A DNA stretch of 64,000 nucleotides from Paenibacillus_D tarimensis_A (GTDB taxonomy: Bacteria > Bacillota > Bacilli > Paenibacillales > Paenibacillaceae): positions 1,302,001 to 1,366,000 of the forward strand of contig CP166298.1 of NCBI GenBank assembly GCA_041281825.1. The letters run 5' to 3'. A program made the position numbers and the translations under genes. This document shows, piece after piece, positions 45,521 to 55,146 of this stretch. Below the pieces are notes generated by a model, which had not been told where the DNA came from, did not search any database, and was given only the letters and a program-made list of their open reading frames with translations. Every line of letters begins with the position of its first letter. Position 1 is the stretch's first letter.

Positions 45521-45565
45521 GGTTTTTCCGAACCGCTCAACACCGTTATCAGGCTTGAGGTACTC
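45521..45565 (+). pseudogene. fucosidase 3' remnant (unit 2)
   Basis: GAACCGCTCAACACCGTTAT and the following GAGGTA match the last codons of the truncated fucosidase at 39340-39370. All upstream fucosidase sequence is gone, and araC sequence joins directly to it. Confidence 0.7.
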
Positions 45566-45617
45566 CAAACCTCTCAGTATGCCGAATCTTTAATGTGTGT
45601 GTGATACAAAATGTTGA

Positions 45618-45648
45618 CCATCTGCTGAATCATTTAGCGATGGTTTTT
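45618..45648 (+). terminator. Rho-independent terminator, unit 2
   Basis: CCATC at 45618-45622 pairs with GATGG at 45639-45643, followed by five T. It is the homologue of the terminator at 39474. Confidence 0.7.
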
Positions 45649-45806
45649 GTCGTCTCAACCCATCTCTTGTCGCCCTGATTCTTACCTCTAAAGAGGTTAG
45701 ATAATAAAGAATCTGGGGACAACAGCGATCGGAAGCACGAACCGGACCGCAGCGGATCCAGCTTATTACAATTGATATTCATGGAACAGTCTACTGCAAT
45801 TAATAT

Positions 45807-45834
45807 ATCGTAGTATAGTTGTATGGTTGATAGT
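45807..45834 (+). promoter_or_regulatory. regulon element copy 11 with -10-like GATAGT
   Basis: ATCGTAGTATAGTTGTATGG starts at 45807, with GATAGT at 45829, 20 nt after the C of CGT. It is the probable promoter of the long transport cluster, with a leader of about 160 nt. Confidence 0.5.
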
Positions 45835-45998
45835 AAATTATTATTGAAACTTGGTTTTAATGGGCATAAAATATATGTATAACAGTAGTATATATTTATC
45901 ATGCACCGAATTGCATAATGTTGCTGTCATTCTTTCAACTTTTAAAAACGCTTTCTTTTCCGCAGCGGTAATTATATTTAAAATATGGGGGATGCAAT

Positions 45999-48923
45999 AT
46001 GAGTCGTGTAAAACTAAGAAAACTGCTCTTTTTAATAGCTGTGCTTTTGACAATTTCGGGAAGTATCCCTTTTGCTAATTTGGCCTTGGGTGATTCAACC
46101 TTGGATGGTACAAGCAAAGATAACATCATAATGAATAGATTTAACAAGAATCGTTATTTTAACTATTTAACCCAATATAATGATGCTCCATTGCCTCAAA
46201 ATAAAATTCTGATAAAGGGTACTTCATTTATAAGGAATGAAGGAGCGAATATTGAAAAGTTAAGCTCATTTCAAGATACGGATGATGTTTTAGCATGGAA
46301 AGGCGAAGGGGGGACGATCACGTGGAACCTTGACATCGAGGAAACCGGCCTTTATAACATAGGGCTTCGATATCTTCCGCTATCCTCTGGAAATGAAAAA
46401 ATTGAACTGCAGATGAAAGTTGATTCCAGCCTGCCTTTCGACGAAGCAGGGAGATTGTCTCTTGAGAAACCACTGAAGGATACATCCCCGGAGAGGATGT
46501 TTGATCAGAGAGGGAATAATATTCGGTTGAGACAAGAAATAAGTGAAGAATGGTTTGAAATCGATTTCAAAGATAGAGAAGGCTTATATAATGAACCCTT
46601 CATAATTTATTTCGAGAAGGGAAGACATACGCTTGAACTCACTGCAAACCGTTCGGACTTTATTTTAGATTATATAAAGATTTACAATCCCTCAAAAGTT
46701 GAAAGCTATCAATCCATTGTCGGAACATACAAAAACAAGGGATATGAATCCGCAGGTGGAGACATGATTAAAGTACAGGCGGAGAATATGTACAGACGAT
46801 CTGATTCCATGTTAACAGCGCAATATGATCGAAGCGGTAAAGCTGTTGAACCTTCTCATCCAACAAAAATGCTTTTAAATATTGCGGGCGGACAGAATTG
46901 GCAGGATCAGGGGCAGTGGTTAAAGTGGACAGTCGATGTTAAGGAAAGCGGTTTGTATAGCATTGCGTTTAAAGCGAGGCAGAATTATAAGAAAGGCCTG
47001 TTTTCGAATCGAAGATTATACATCGATGGAATAATACCTTTTCAAGAAGTAGCAGCTATTAGATTTCCATACCAATCCGATTGGTATATGAAAGTTCTTG
47101 GAGACGAGAAACCATATCAGTTTTACCTTGAACAAGGCACGCATGAAATGATGTTGGAAGTTGTGCCTGGCGAGTTCAGCAATACCATAACCGTTCTAGA
47201 AGACGCTTTATATTACTTAAATAAAATATACAGAGAAATCATTATGATTACTGGCAATTCCGTAGACGTTAACCGGGATTATAACCTCGAAACGGAAATT
47301 CCAGGCTTGATTGATGAAATAAGTAGGGTCAATGACTTGATCACACGTGAGAAAGAAAGACTTGTGAATATCTCTGGCTCATCAGGAAACGAAACGGCAA
47401 TACTTGACAGATTAAGTCTTCAGATGGCGACATTTATTGAAAAGCCTGAAACGATACCCGTAAGACTTGACAAGTACAAAGGTAATGTTGATGCTCTGGC
47501 AGCATGGCTTCTGAGTCTTAAGCAACAACCTCTTGATCTTGATTTTATCGTGTTAAGTCCGGAAGGAACAAAGCTGCCAAAGGCTAATGCAGGCTTTTTT
47601 GAGAATATGGTGTATAGAATTAAAGCTCTTATTGGGTCGTTTTCTGAAGACTACAGTACGATCGGAGATGTGAAAAGCGATCAAGCGTTAACCGTCTGGG
47701 TCGGAATGGGGCGCGATCAGGTACAGGTCGTGAAACAACTGGTAGATGATTATTTCACGCCGTCTACAGGGATACAAGTGAATGTAAATCTTGTCCAGCA
47801 AGGGATCATGGAAGCGATTCTTGCCGGGAGCGGTCCGGATGTGGCTTTGTTTGTTGATAGCGGGGAAGCAGTGAATCTGGCCATGCGAGGCGCACTTGCG
47901 AATGTAGATCAATTTGACGGTTTTAATGAAGTGACAGGCAGATTTGTTCAACAGGCGATGGTGCCATATGAGTTTAACGGGCATTATTATGGAATTCCGC
48001 TTACGCAAACCTATCCAATGATGTTTTATAGAAAGGATATTTTTAAGGAGTTAAATCTTTCCGTTCCCAAAACGTGGGATGAAATGTTTAAAGTGATACC
48101 GGTTATACAGAGAAAGCATATGAGTGTCGGAATACCTGCTTCAAACAATGTAAATGTCGGAGCATCTCCTTCAAACTTATCCGGACAGGCAATATCATTG
48201 CCTGCTCAAGCCAACATCTTTGCAACGATACTCTATCAACGGGACGGAAGATACTATAACGACAACAAGTCAAGCACCGAATTCGATAAACCGGTCGCAT
48301 TGGAATCATTCAGGCAATACACAAGTTTATTCAGCGATTACTCCATACCGCTTATGTTTGATTTCTACAATCGATTTAGAAGCGGAGAAATGCCACTCGG
48401 TATAGCGGACTTTACCGAATATAACAGACTACAGGTGGCGGCTCCTGAAATCAGAAATCTGTGGGAAATGGTTCCCATCCCTGGCACCAAACATGAGGAC
48501 GGCACGATCGACCATACCGTTGTTGCAGGAGGTCAGGGGAGTATTATTCTAAGAGATGCAACGGATCGCGAGGCTGCATGGCAATTTGTTGAATGGTTTT
48601 CGTCAGAAGATATCCAGGCCAGCTTTGGCAGAATGACAGAAGCTCTCCTTGGACCGGCGGGAAGATATCCCACTGCCAATTTGAAAGCGTTCGAGAAACT
48701 TCCTTGGCTGCAAAAAGAGAGACAACTGCTCCTTAATCAGTGGGAAAATGTCAAGGAAATACCGCGGATCCCGGGAGACTATTATGTCCAAAGGAATCTT
48801 GACAATGCTTTTCGAAGGGTCGTTATTAAGGGTGAGAATACAAGAGATACACTTTATAACTACAATTTAGAAATGAATTTGGAGATCGCCAGGAAAAGGG
48901 AAGAGTTTGGACTTGAAAAGTAA
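45999..48923 (+). CDS. CBM-like/solute-binding fusion protein of an ABC sugar importer
   Basis: The 974-residue product has a signal peptide without a lipobox Cys. Two carbohydrate-binding-like beta-sandwiches (about 66-230 and 257-405, the second starting IKVQAENMYRRSD, as in CBM35/CBM6) precede a helical linker (420-540) and an extracellular solute-binding domain from about 561 (LTVWVGMGRDQVQVVKQLVD, GPDVALFVDSGEAVNLAMRG, YGIPLTQTYPMMFYRKDIF). Usual binding proteins are 400-560 residues, so the fusion about doubles the size. It heads an operon and overlaps the next frame region closely. GGGGGATGCAATATG gives a purine-rich site just before the ATG. How it is held at the cell surface is unclear; the uncleaved signal segment could be an anchor. 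The related start fragment at 39810 shows that this gene's 5' end was duplicated. Confidence 0.85.
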   Translation: MSRVKLRKLLFLIAVLLTISGSIPFANLALGDSTLDGTSKDNIIMNRFNKNRYFNYLTQYNDAPLPQNKILIKGTSFIRNEGANIEKLSSFQDTDDVLAWKGEGGTITWNLDIEETGLYNIGLRYLPLSSGNEKIELQMKVDSSLPFDEAGRLSLEKPLKDTSPERMFDQRGNNIRLRQEISEEWFEIDFKDREGLYNEPFIIYFEKGRHTLELTANRSDFILDYIKIYNPSKVESYQSIVGTYKNKGYESAGGDMIKVQAENMYRRSDSMLTAQYDRSGKAVEPSHPTKMLLNIAGGQNWQDQGQWLKWTVDVKESGLYSIAFKARQNYKKGLFSNRRLYIDGIIPFQEVAAIRFPYQSDWYMKVLGDEKPYQFYLEQGTHEMMLEVVPGEFSNTITVLEDALYYLNKIYREIIMITGNSVDVNRDYNLETEIPGLIDEISRVNDLITREKERLVNISGSSGNETAILDRLSLQMATFIEKPETIPVRLDKYKGNVDALAAWLLSLKQQPLDLDFIVLSPEGTKLPKANAGFFENMVYRIKALIGSFSEDYSTIGDVKSDQALTVWVGMGRDQVQVVKQLVDDYFTPSTGIQVNVNLVQQGIMEAILAGSGPDVALFVDSGEAVNLAMRGALANVDQFDGFNEVTGRFVQQAMVPYEFNGHYYGIPLTQTYPMMFYRKDIFKELNLSVPKTWDEMFKVIPVIQRKHMSVGIPASNNVNVGASPSNLSGQAISLPAQANIFATILYQRDGRYYNDNKSSTEFDKPVALESFRQYTSLFSDYSIPLMFDFYNRFRSGEMPLGIADFTEYNRLQVAAPEIRNLWEMVPIPGTKHEDGTIDHTVVAGGQGSIILRDATDREAAWQFVEWFSSEDIQASFGRMTEALLGPAGRYPTANLKAFEKLPWLQKERQLLLNQWENVKEIPRIPGDYYVQRNLDNAFRRVVIKGENTRDTLYNYNLEMNLEIARKREEFGLEK

Positions 48924-48964
48924 TGACTAGTAGACAAAATCATGCTGTAAGGGGGAGTGGTAGA

Positions 48965-49921
48965 GTGGATAAGACAGCGCTTGCTATTGATAAGAAAACA
49001 CCCTCATTACAGAAGGGTGAAATTAAATCCTCTGGATTATGGGAAAATATTAAGAAAAACATGGATAGTTATTTGATGATCGCACCTTTCGGATTGTTGT
49101 TCATGTTTTTTATTATCATTCCTGTAGCTTCCTCTATTATATTAAGCTTTACCTACTTTAACATGCTTCAGTTTCCGAAATGGATAGGATTAGATAATTT
49201 CATGCGCTTGTTTTTAGATGATGAAATATTTTTGATAGCAGTAAAAAATACGCTTATTTTCGCATTTATTACCGGGCCTATAAGTTACTTTGCGTGCTTA
49301 TTTTTTGCATGGTTCGTTAATGAATTATCGCCGAAAATCAGAGCGGTAATTACGTTTTTACTGTATATCCCCTCCATTTCAGGAAATGTATTTATCGTAT
49401 GGACTTATATCTTTAGTGGAGACCAGTATGGATTAATCAATGGTTGGTTACTTAAAACCGGATTTTTGCTGGAGCCGATCCAATGGCTAACAGATACAAA
49501 ATATATGCTGGGCGTCATTATACTAGTACAACTTTGGCTTAGCCTGGGCGCTGCATTTCTCTCGTTTATTGCAGGTTTGCAGGGAATAGACAGACAGCTA
49601 TATGAGGCATCGGCAATTGATGGAGTACGGAACAGGTGGCAAGAATTGTGGTATGTAACGCTGCCGTCAATGGGGCCCCAGTTGATGTTCGGTGCTGTTT
49701 TGCAAATCGGCGCATCATTTGCTATAGGCGCTGTTGCAAGCTCTCTGGTTGGCTTTCCTTCTACGGACTATGCAGCGCATACCGTAGTAACACACATGCA
49801 GGATGTGGGCACCGTCCGATTTGAAATGGGATACGCTTCCGCTATTGCCGTCGTACTCTTTGCAACGATGATCCTGTTTAACACCGTTATCCGGAAAATA
49901 TTAAGTAAATTCTCTAGTTAA
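48965..49921 (+). CDS. sugar ABC transporter permease (MalF-like)
   Basis: The 318-residue membrane protein begins with a soluble tail, then six predicted membrane segments from YLMIAPFGLLFMFFIIIPVA on. The EAA loop YEASAIDGVRNRWQELWYV lies near residue 212. GTG at 48965 is preferred because GGGGGAG lies 7 nt upstream; an ATG at 48923 overlapping the previous stop (TAATG) is an alternative that would allow translational coupling. It forms a permease pair with the 49955 product and probably serves the 45999 binding protein. Confidence 0.9.
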   Translation: MDKTALAIDKKTPSLQKGEIKSSGLWENIKKNMDSYLMIAPFGLLFMFFIIIPVASSIILSFTYFNMLQFPKWIGLDNFMRLFLDDEIFLIAVKNTLIFAFITGPISYFACLFFAWFVNELSPKIRAVITFLLYIPSISGNVFIVWTYIFSGDQYGLINGWLLKTGFLLEPIQWLTDTKYMLGVIILVQLWLSLGAAFLSFIAGLQGIDRQLYEASAIDGVRNRWQELWYVTLPSMGPQLMFGAVLQIGASFAIGAVASSLVGFPSTDYAAHTVVTHMQDVGTVRFEMGYASAIAVVLFATMILFNTVIRKILSKFSS

Positions 49922-49954
49922 ATAAATTTATTCGGATTTAAGGGAGATCATTTA

Positions 49955-50827
49955 ATGCAAATATTAAAGACAAAAATTGGCAGAGGAAAACCTAACCGGT
50001 CAAGAACAGGTAATTTCTTTGTATTCGTCATCCTTTGTGTGACAAGTGCTTTTATGGCGTTTCCTTTTGCTTATACAATTTCTCAATCGCTAAAACCGTT
50101 GGAGGAGCAATTTGTTTTTCCGCCGACAATGATTGTCAAGAATCCAACATTTGAAAATTTCAGACTGTTGTTTCAACTGACCAATAATTTATGGATTCCT
50201 TTCGAAAGATATCTTTTCAATAGCCTGTTTATTACTTTGATTGGAACGGTTGTGTATGTCGTTATCGCTTCTATGGCAGCGTTTCCGCTGGCTAAAGTGA
50301 AATTTCCGGGAAGTAAGGTCATGTTCGAAATTGTTGTTCTGGCTTTGTTATTCAGCAGTCCTGTCACAAGCGTTGCACAATATGTCATTATTGCAAAAAC
50401 GAATATGATAAATACGTATTGGGCATTGCTTCTTCCAGCGCTTGCCGCACCTTTCGGTTTGTTTTTGATGAGGCAGTTTATGGTTCAGATGATTCCCAAT
50501 GCCATGCTTGAAGCGGCAAAAATTGATGGGGCCAACATGTTCACAACGTTTTGGTTGATCGTAATGCCAATGGTAAGACCGGCATGGCTTACACTCATTA
50601 TTTTTACATTCGAGGGGTTGTGGAAGGGTGCGGGATCCGACTTCATTTATAGCGAATCGCTAAAGGTTTTACCGACAGTACTTGGTCAAATAGCAGGAGC
50701 TGGCTTGGCAAGAGCCAATGTAGGATCGGCAGCTGCTCTATTTTTGCTGATCCCGCCGGTCATTACTTTCTTATTGGTACAGAGCAATGTTCTTCAAACG
50801 ATGGCCCATTCAGGTATTAAGGAATAA
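49955..50827 (+). CDS. sugar ABC transporter permease (MalG-like)
   Basis: The 290-residue protein has six predicted membrane segments and the EAA loop LEAAKIDGANMFTTFWLIVM near residue 184. An early FPFAYTISQSLKP segment is typical of CUT1 MalG-type partners. AAGGGAGATCATTTA leads into the ATG. Together with the 48965 product it forms the channel of the first importer in this cluster. Its stop overlaps the open frame of the next gene by one base. Confidence 0.9.
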   Translation: MQILKTKIGRGKPNRSRTGNFFVFVILCVTSAFMAFPFAYTISQSLKPLEEQFVFPPTMIVKNPTFENFRLLFQLTNNLWIPFERYLFNSLFITLIGTVVYVVIASMAAFPLAKVKFPGSKVMFEIVVLALLFSSPVTSVAQYVIIAKTNMINTYWALLLPALAAPFGLFLMRQFMVQMIPNAMLEAAKIDGANMFTTFWLIVMPMVRPAWLTLIIFTFEGLWKGAGSDFIYSESLKVLPTVLGQIAGAGLARANVGSAAALFLLIPPVITFLLVQSNVLQTMAHSGIKE

Positions 50828-50862
50828 TGGCTTCACAAATCAGTTTGGCTGGGGGAATAAAG

Positions 50863-52938
50863 ATGAAATGCAAACTATTGGCTCCCATTGTAGTCATCGC
50901 CATCCTTTTCTCGATGCCGATTATTGCATATGCAGAGGGTGTTCCATATCACGGATATACTTATGATTTTTACAACAAGGGACAACCTGCGCCCATAGGG
51001 TATGAGCCGATGTATGGATTTAATGGAACAACTCTTGGTATAAGTAATTTTAAAAATCCCAGAGATATGTTTTTGGATAAAGATAAGAACTTATTTATTT
51101 TAGATAGCGGTAATAGTCGAGTTGTCGTTGTTGATAGTAAAAATCATCAATTGCTTTCGGTAATCGATGCATTTACAACACCAAATGGTGAAACGACACT
51201 AAACGAACCGACAGGAATTTTTGTTTCACAGGACGGGTATATCTACATCGCTGACAGTGGAAACCAAAGAGTAATAAAGATCGATAATAAAGGCTTTGTG
51301 TTGAAAGAGTATATGAAACCGGATACTTCATCGTATGACAACAAAGTGGAGTTCAAGCCTTCAAAAATTGTCGTGGACAGATCAAAAAATGTATATGTTT
51401 TGGTCGATGGTCTTTACGATGGAGCTATGGTATTTGATGATGATGGTACATTTACCGGCTATTACGGAAGTAACAAAGTAGAAATGACTTTAACAAAATT
51501 GGCGGATTCATTTTGGAAAAGGTTGCTCAGTAAAGAGCAGAGGAAAAAAATGGATCGTTCTGTTCCAGTGGCCTATACAAACTTTGATATTGATTCCAGA
51601 GATTTTGTCTATACCGTTTCAAAAGATATTTCAGACGAATCTGCAAAGGCTCGTAAGTTAAATCCTTCGGGTGCAGGTCTGTGGGAAAGAATAAAAGACA
51701 AGCCATTGATGTTTGGCGATTTGGAATATGCAGTAGTTGACGGCAAATCGGAACAAACCCTTTTAATAGATATCGATGTGGATGACGATGGGTATATAAA
51801 TATGCTTGATTCTAAGAATGGAAGGGTGTTTCAATACGATCAATCAGGAACTCTTTTGTTTGTATTTGGAGGCCGCAGCGATCAGTTAGGAACTTTTATA
51901 GAGCCGGCGGCTATAGAGAGCAATGGCAACGATATTCTGGTGCTTGATTCAAAAAGGGGAAATATCACAATATTCCGAGTGACTGAATTTGGCCAATCCG
52001 TACATAAGGCCACCAAACTATATGAAGACGGGCAGTATAAAGAGGCGGAACAACCATGGAAAGATGTGTTAAAGAGGGATAGTCTATACGAAGCTGCTTA
52101 TGTTGGCTTAGGGAAAGCATCGGTTAAAACAGCAGATTATAAAGCTGCAATGGATTATTTCAAGATGGGAAACAATAGACCGGAATACTCAAATGTGTTT
52201 CAACTGTATCGAAAGGAATATATTAGGAACCATTTTTTGTTTATTGTTCTTGGAACGGCGTTGGTGTGTGGCATTTTCTATTTCGTTGTCCGAAAAGATA
52301 TATTCAGGTTTAGTAAAGTTCTTAAACCGTATAATTATCATTTTCGAGTATTACTGCATCCATTTGATGGAATGAATGAAATTGTTCAAAACAAGGCTTA
52401 TTCAGTGAGATTCTCTGCTTTAGTATTGTTTGCGTGGATCGTTATGGAAACAGTGAGTTTTATATACACAGGATTTATCTTTAATTTTCATAGCATTCCA
52501 GAAGATTTTAATTTACTGCTAATATTAGCGAGAACTGTCGGTCTGTTCGCATTGTGGACGATTGCGAATTGGTCAGTATGTACGCTGGTTGATGGTAAAG
52601 GCACCTATAAAGCGATATGGGTTGCGAGCTCTTATGCATTGATACCTTACTTGATTTCTCAGCTAGCGATTCTTATAGGCAGCAATGTTTTAGTGGCGGA
52701 AGAAGGTATATTCCTTACTTGGATTAGCTATATGGGATTGGCTTATTCCATATTGATCATGGTTAGCGCCATGTTGCATATACACGACTTTTCTTTTAAA
52801 GAGACGATCGGCAGCATAGTTGGTACGATTGCGGGAATTGCATCCATGATTTTCCTATTTTTTATGGCTTTCGTACTGTATCAAAACGTATTCGATATAT
52901 TTGCCACTATTTATAATGAAGTGACTTTAAGACAGTAG
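50863..52938 (+). CDS. NHL-propeller/TPR/YIP1-domain membrane protein
   Basis: The 691-residue product has a signal peptide (cleavage near AYAEGVPYHG), an extracytoplasmic beta-propeller made of NHL-like repeats (about 55-390; LFILDSGNSRVVVVD and YIYIADSGNQRVIKID), a TPR-like helical stretch (395-440), one membrane segment (about 465) and a C-terminal five-helix YIP1-type membrane domain (about 500-690). ATG 50863 follows GGGGGAATAAAG. Proteins of this design occur beside sugar permeases and DUF5696 proteins in Paenibacillus; the role is unknown. A sensor or scaffold that links the importer to the cell surface would fit but is inference. Confidence 0.8.
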   Translation: MKCKLLAPIVVIAILFSMPIIAYAEGVPYHGYTYDFYNKGQPAPIGYEPMYGFNGTTLGISNFKNPRDMFLDKDKNLFILDSGNSRVVVVDSKNHQLLSVIDAFTTPNGETTLNEPTGIFVSQDGYIYIADSGNQRVIKIDNKGFVLKEYMKPDTSSYDNKVEFKPSKIVVDRSKNVYVLVDGLYDGAMVFDDDGTFTGYYGSNKVEMTLTKLADSFWKRLLSKEQRKKMDRSVPVAYTNFDIDSRDFVYTVSKDISDESAKARKLNPSGAGLWERIKDKPLMFGDLEYAVVDGKSEQTLLIDIDVDDDGYINMLDSKNGRVFQYDQSGTLLFVFGGRSDQLGTFIEPAAIESNGNDILVLDSKRGNITIFRVTEFGQSVHKATKLYEDGQYKEAEQPWKDVLKRDSLYEAAYVGLGKASVKTADYKAAMDYFKMGNNRPEYSNVFQLYRKEYIRNHFLFIVLGTALVCGIFYFVVRKDIFRFSKVLKPYNYHFRVLLHPFDGMNEIVQNKAYSVRFSALVLFAWIVMETVSFIYTGFIFNFHSIPEDFNLLLILARTVGLFALWTIANWSVCTLVDGKGTYKAIWVASSYALIPYLISQLAILIGSNVLVAEEGIFLTWISYMGLAYSILIMVSAMLHIHDFSFKETIGSIVGTIAGIASMIFLFFMAFVLYQNVFDIFATIYNEVTLRQ

Positions 52939-52959
52939 AAGGGAGGTCGACATTGTAAA

Positions 52960-55146
52960 ATGTACTTGAAAAAAAAGTTGAACCTGCTGGTGATTGTATT
53001 TGTTTTAACAACAATAGTTCCTATTTTTCCGGTTCATGGAATGGCCGAGGATGTCATGCCGCCTTCGTTTCATAAGGTTGAAGAAACAGATTCTCTTGAA
53101 CTTTTTGTCGATCAATCAACAGGATATTTTGCGCTTAAGGAAAAAGGCAATGGTCATTTTTGGTGGAGTAATCCAATCGATCGTGACTCGGATAAAATTG
53201 CAAAAGGCCTGGCAAAAATGAAATTAAACTCGCTAATATTCATCAAGATCGTCGATATAGATCGTGGCAACGAAGTGTATAAAACCGCTCAACAAAGTAC
53301 CGTTGAGGTTCAGAAAATTCAAAATGGTATTAGAGAAGTGTTCCATTTTCCGGAGGAGAAAATAACGATACCTCTAGATATTGTTATTACCGGAGACCAT
53401 ATGTCGGTGTCGATTCCCGTAAAGGAGATCCGGGAGGAGGGGAGTAAAAAAATACTGGATATACATGTGTTGCCATACTTTGGGGCCGGGGGCCCTGATG
53501 ATGAAGGATATTTGTTTGTTCCGGATAGTTCCGGAGCTTTGATTCATTTCAATAATGGCAAATATATGTATTCGTACAATGAAACGGTATACGGACGCGA
53601 TAAAGCCTTTGTTTTCGATACGATGAAAATAAATAAAAACGATATATATATGCCGGTATATGGGTTGAAAAATGGTGATCATTCATTTCTTGCTGTTATT
53701 CAGGACGGGGATGCGATCGGCAGCATTAATGCTATGGCGAACGGATATGAAACATCCTATAACAATATTTTTAGCAGTTTTACGTTAAGATCGACGGATG
53801 TACAGTATATTTCTTCCACCGTTTCGCAAAAGGTTATTGAGACAACCGATCCGCTTGTTGACAGGATTGCCATACGATTTTACCCTCTTTCCGGAGATCA
53901 AAGCGATTATAGCGGAATGGCTCGACGATACAGGAATTATTTAACGGAAGAAATGGACGCAACGCCGCTTGAGGATTCCAAGAGTCCCATTATATTAGAC
54001 ATCTATGGTGCGGTAACGAAAACAAAACCGATTCTGGGGTTGCCGTTTAAAGTAACGGAGCCTCTGACGACTTACAGTCAGAGTGCCCAAATCATCAAGG
54101 AACTTAAGGACTCCGAAGTTCATGATATTGTAGTTAACTATCTCAATTGGGAGAAAAATCAGCTAAGCAATAAGATTCCTGCCCAAATAGAGCCTCTGTC
54201 CAAACTTGGCGGATCGAGCGAATTGAAAAAGCTCTTGAATTATCTTGATCATAACGATATTGAATTTTTTGGAAACGTGTCCCTTATAAGTTTTGCTAAG
54301 AATGGAAACGGGAATCGCATTAAAAGGGATGCCGTTAAATCTTTATCTCAAGAACTTTCAGCTCAATATTCTTATCATCCGGTGACGTATCAGAAAGATT
54401 TGAGCAAAACCACATCCTATTTATTGAAACCGTATAAACTTGCCGACATGATTACAAAGCTGTTGCCTTCCTTTTCCAAGCAAGACATCTATGGGATTAG
54501 TTTAGGAGATATCGGCTCCAACGTGTATTCGGATTTCTATCGGAAAAAACCGGTAGGACGGCAGGAGACAAGAAATTTATTTAAGAACGCATTGGATCAG
54601 ATTAAATCCAGCAATAAACCAATCATGATCAATGGGGGGTTTGCCTATTCCCTCCCATATGCCCGGTATATTAACAACGCACCGGTGAAATCAAGTCAAT
54701 TTCTTATTTTTGATGAGATTGTGCCGTTTTATCAGATTGCTTTAAGCGGACTTGCCTACTATTCTGTTCCGGCAATAAACCAGGAAGCGAACCCGACAAA
54801 AATGTTTCTTAAGGCATTAGAGACAGGGAGCCTGTTAAAATATTCTCTCACTTACCGTGATCCGGCAATTTTGAAAAATACGGAACTCGACCATTTATAT
54901 AGTTCGAATTTTGATGTATGGAAGACAGATATCATCAATCAATACAGAGAAGCGAAGAATGTTTATCAGAAGGTTAAAGGGAGCCACCTTTATTCGCATA
55001 GCAAGATTGCCGACGGTGTTTATTTGACACGGTATGAAAATGGAGTATCGGTGATTGTAAATTATTTGGACGAGACTTACCTGTATAAAGGAAATTCCAT
55101 ACAACCACTTGACTATCTTATACTTGAAGGGAGTGGAAAGAATTGA
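52960..55146 (+). CDS. DUF5696-type secreted protein
   Basis: The 728-residue product has a signal peptide (cleavage near VHGMAED) and no further membrane segment. It matches what is known of DUF5696 proteins, found in Paenibacillus sugar-transport clusters: an N-terminal beta-rich half (about 40-330, with GGPDDEGYLFVPDSSGALIH) and a C-terminal half (about 330-728) resembling a TIM-barrel glycosidase-like fold, with ISLGDIGSNVYSDFYRKKPV and the Asp/Glu-rich loop near FLIFDEIVPFYQIA. Enzyme activity has not been shown as far as I know. AAGGGAGGT lies upstream at 13 nt spacing. The next gene overlaps its stop, so the genes are translationally coupled. Confidence 0.8.
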   Translation: MYLKKKLNLLVIVFVLTTIVPIFPVHGMAEDVMPPSFHKVEETDSLELFVDQSTGYFALKEKGNGHFWWSNPIDRDSDKIAKGLAKMKLNSLIFIKIVDIDRGNEVYKTAQQSTVEVQKIQNGIREVFHFPEEKITIPLDIVITGDHMSVSIPVKEIREEGSKKILDIHVLPYFGAGGPDDEGYLFVPDSSGALIHFNNGKYMYSYNETVYGRDKAFVFDTMKINKNDIYMPVYGLKNGDHSFLAVIQDGDAIGSINAMANGYETSYNNIFSSFTLRSTDVQYISSTVSQKVIETTDPLVDRIAIRFYPLSGDQSDYSGMARRYRNYLTEEMDATPLEDSKSPIILDIYGAVTKTKPILGLPFKVTEPLTTYSQSAQIIKELKDSEVHDIVVNYLNWEKNQLSNKIPAQIEPLSKLGGSSELKKLLNYLDHNDIEFFGNVSLISFAKNGNGNRIKRDAVKSLSQELSAQYSYHPVTYQKDLSKTTSYLLKPYKLADMITKLLPSFSKQDIYGISLGDIGSNVYSDFYRKKPVGRQETRNLFKNALDQIKSSNKPIMINGGFAYSLPYARYINNAPVKSSQFLIFDEIVPFYQIALSGLAYYSVPAINQEANPTKMFLKALETGSLLKYSLTYRDPAILKNTELDHLYSSNFDVWKTDIINQYREAKNVYQKVKGSHLYSHSKIADGVYLTRYENGVSVIVNYLDETYLYKGNSIQPLDYLILEGSGKN

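Larger units (their letters stand above)
45259..45998. other. 740-bp region of gene remnants and promoter
   Basis: Contains a hairpin, araC and fucosidase remnants, a terminator, about 130 bp without recognisable content (45650-45785) and the promoter region of the transport cluster with a weak cre-like match, AGAAAGCGTTTTTA on the minus strand near 45945. Confidence 0.65.
44345..46050 (+). repeat. segmental duplication unit 2
   Basis: Same order as unit 1: 3' end of a FIMAH-protein gene, hairpin, araC remnant, fucosidase remnant, terminator, promoter region and 5' end of the binding-protein gene, which is intact here. The FIMAH-encoding 800 bp is nearly identical in the two units whereas the araC-fucosidase part is much shorter here. 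Confidence 0.85.
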
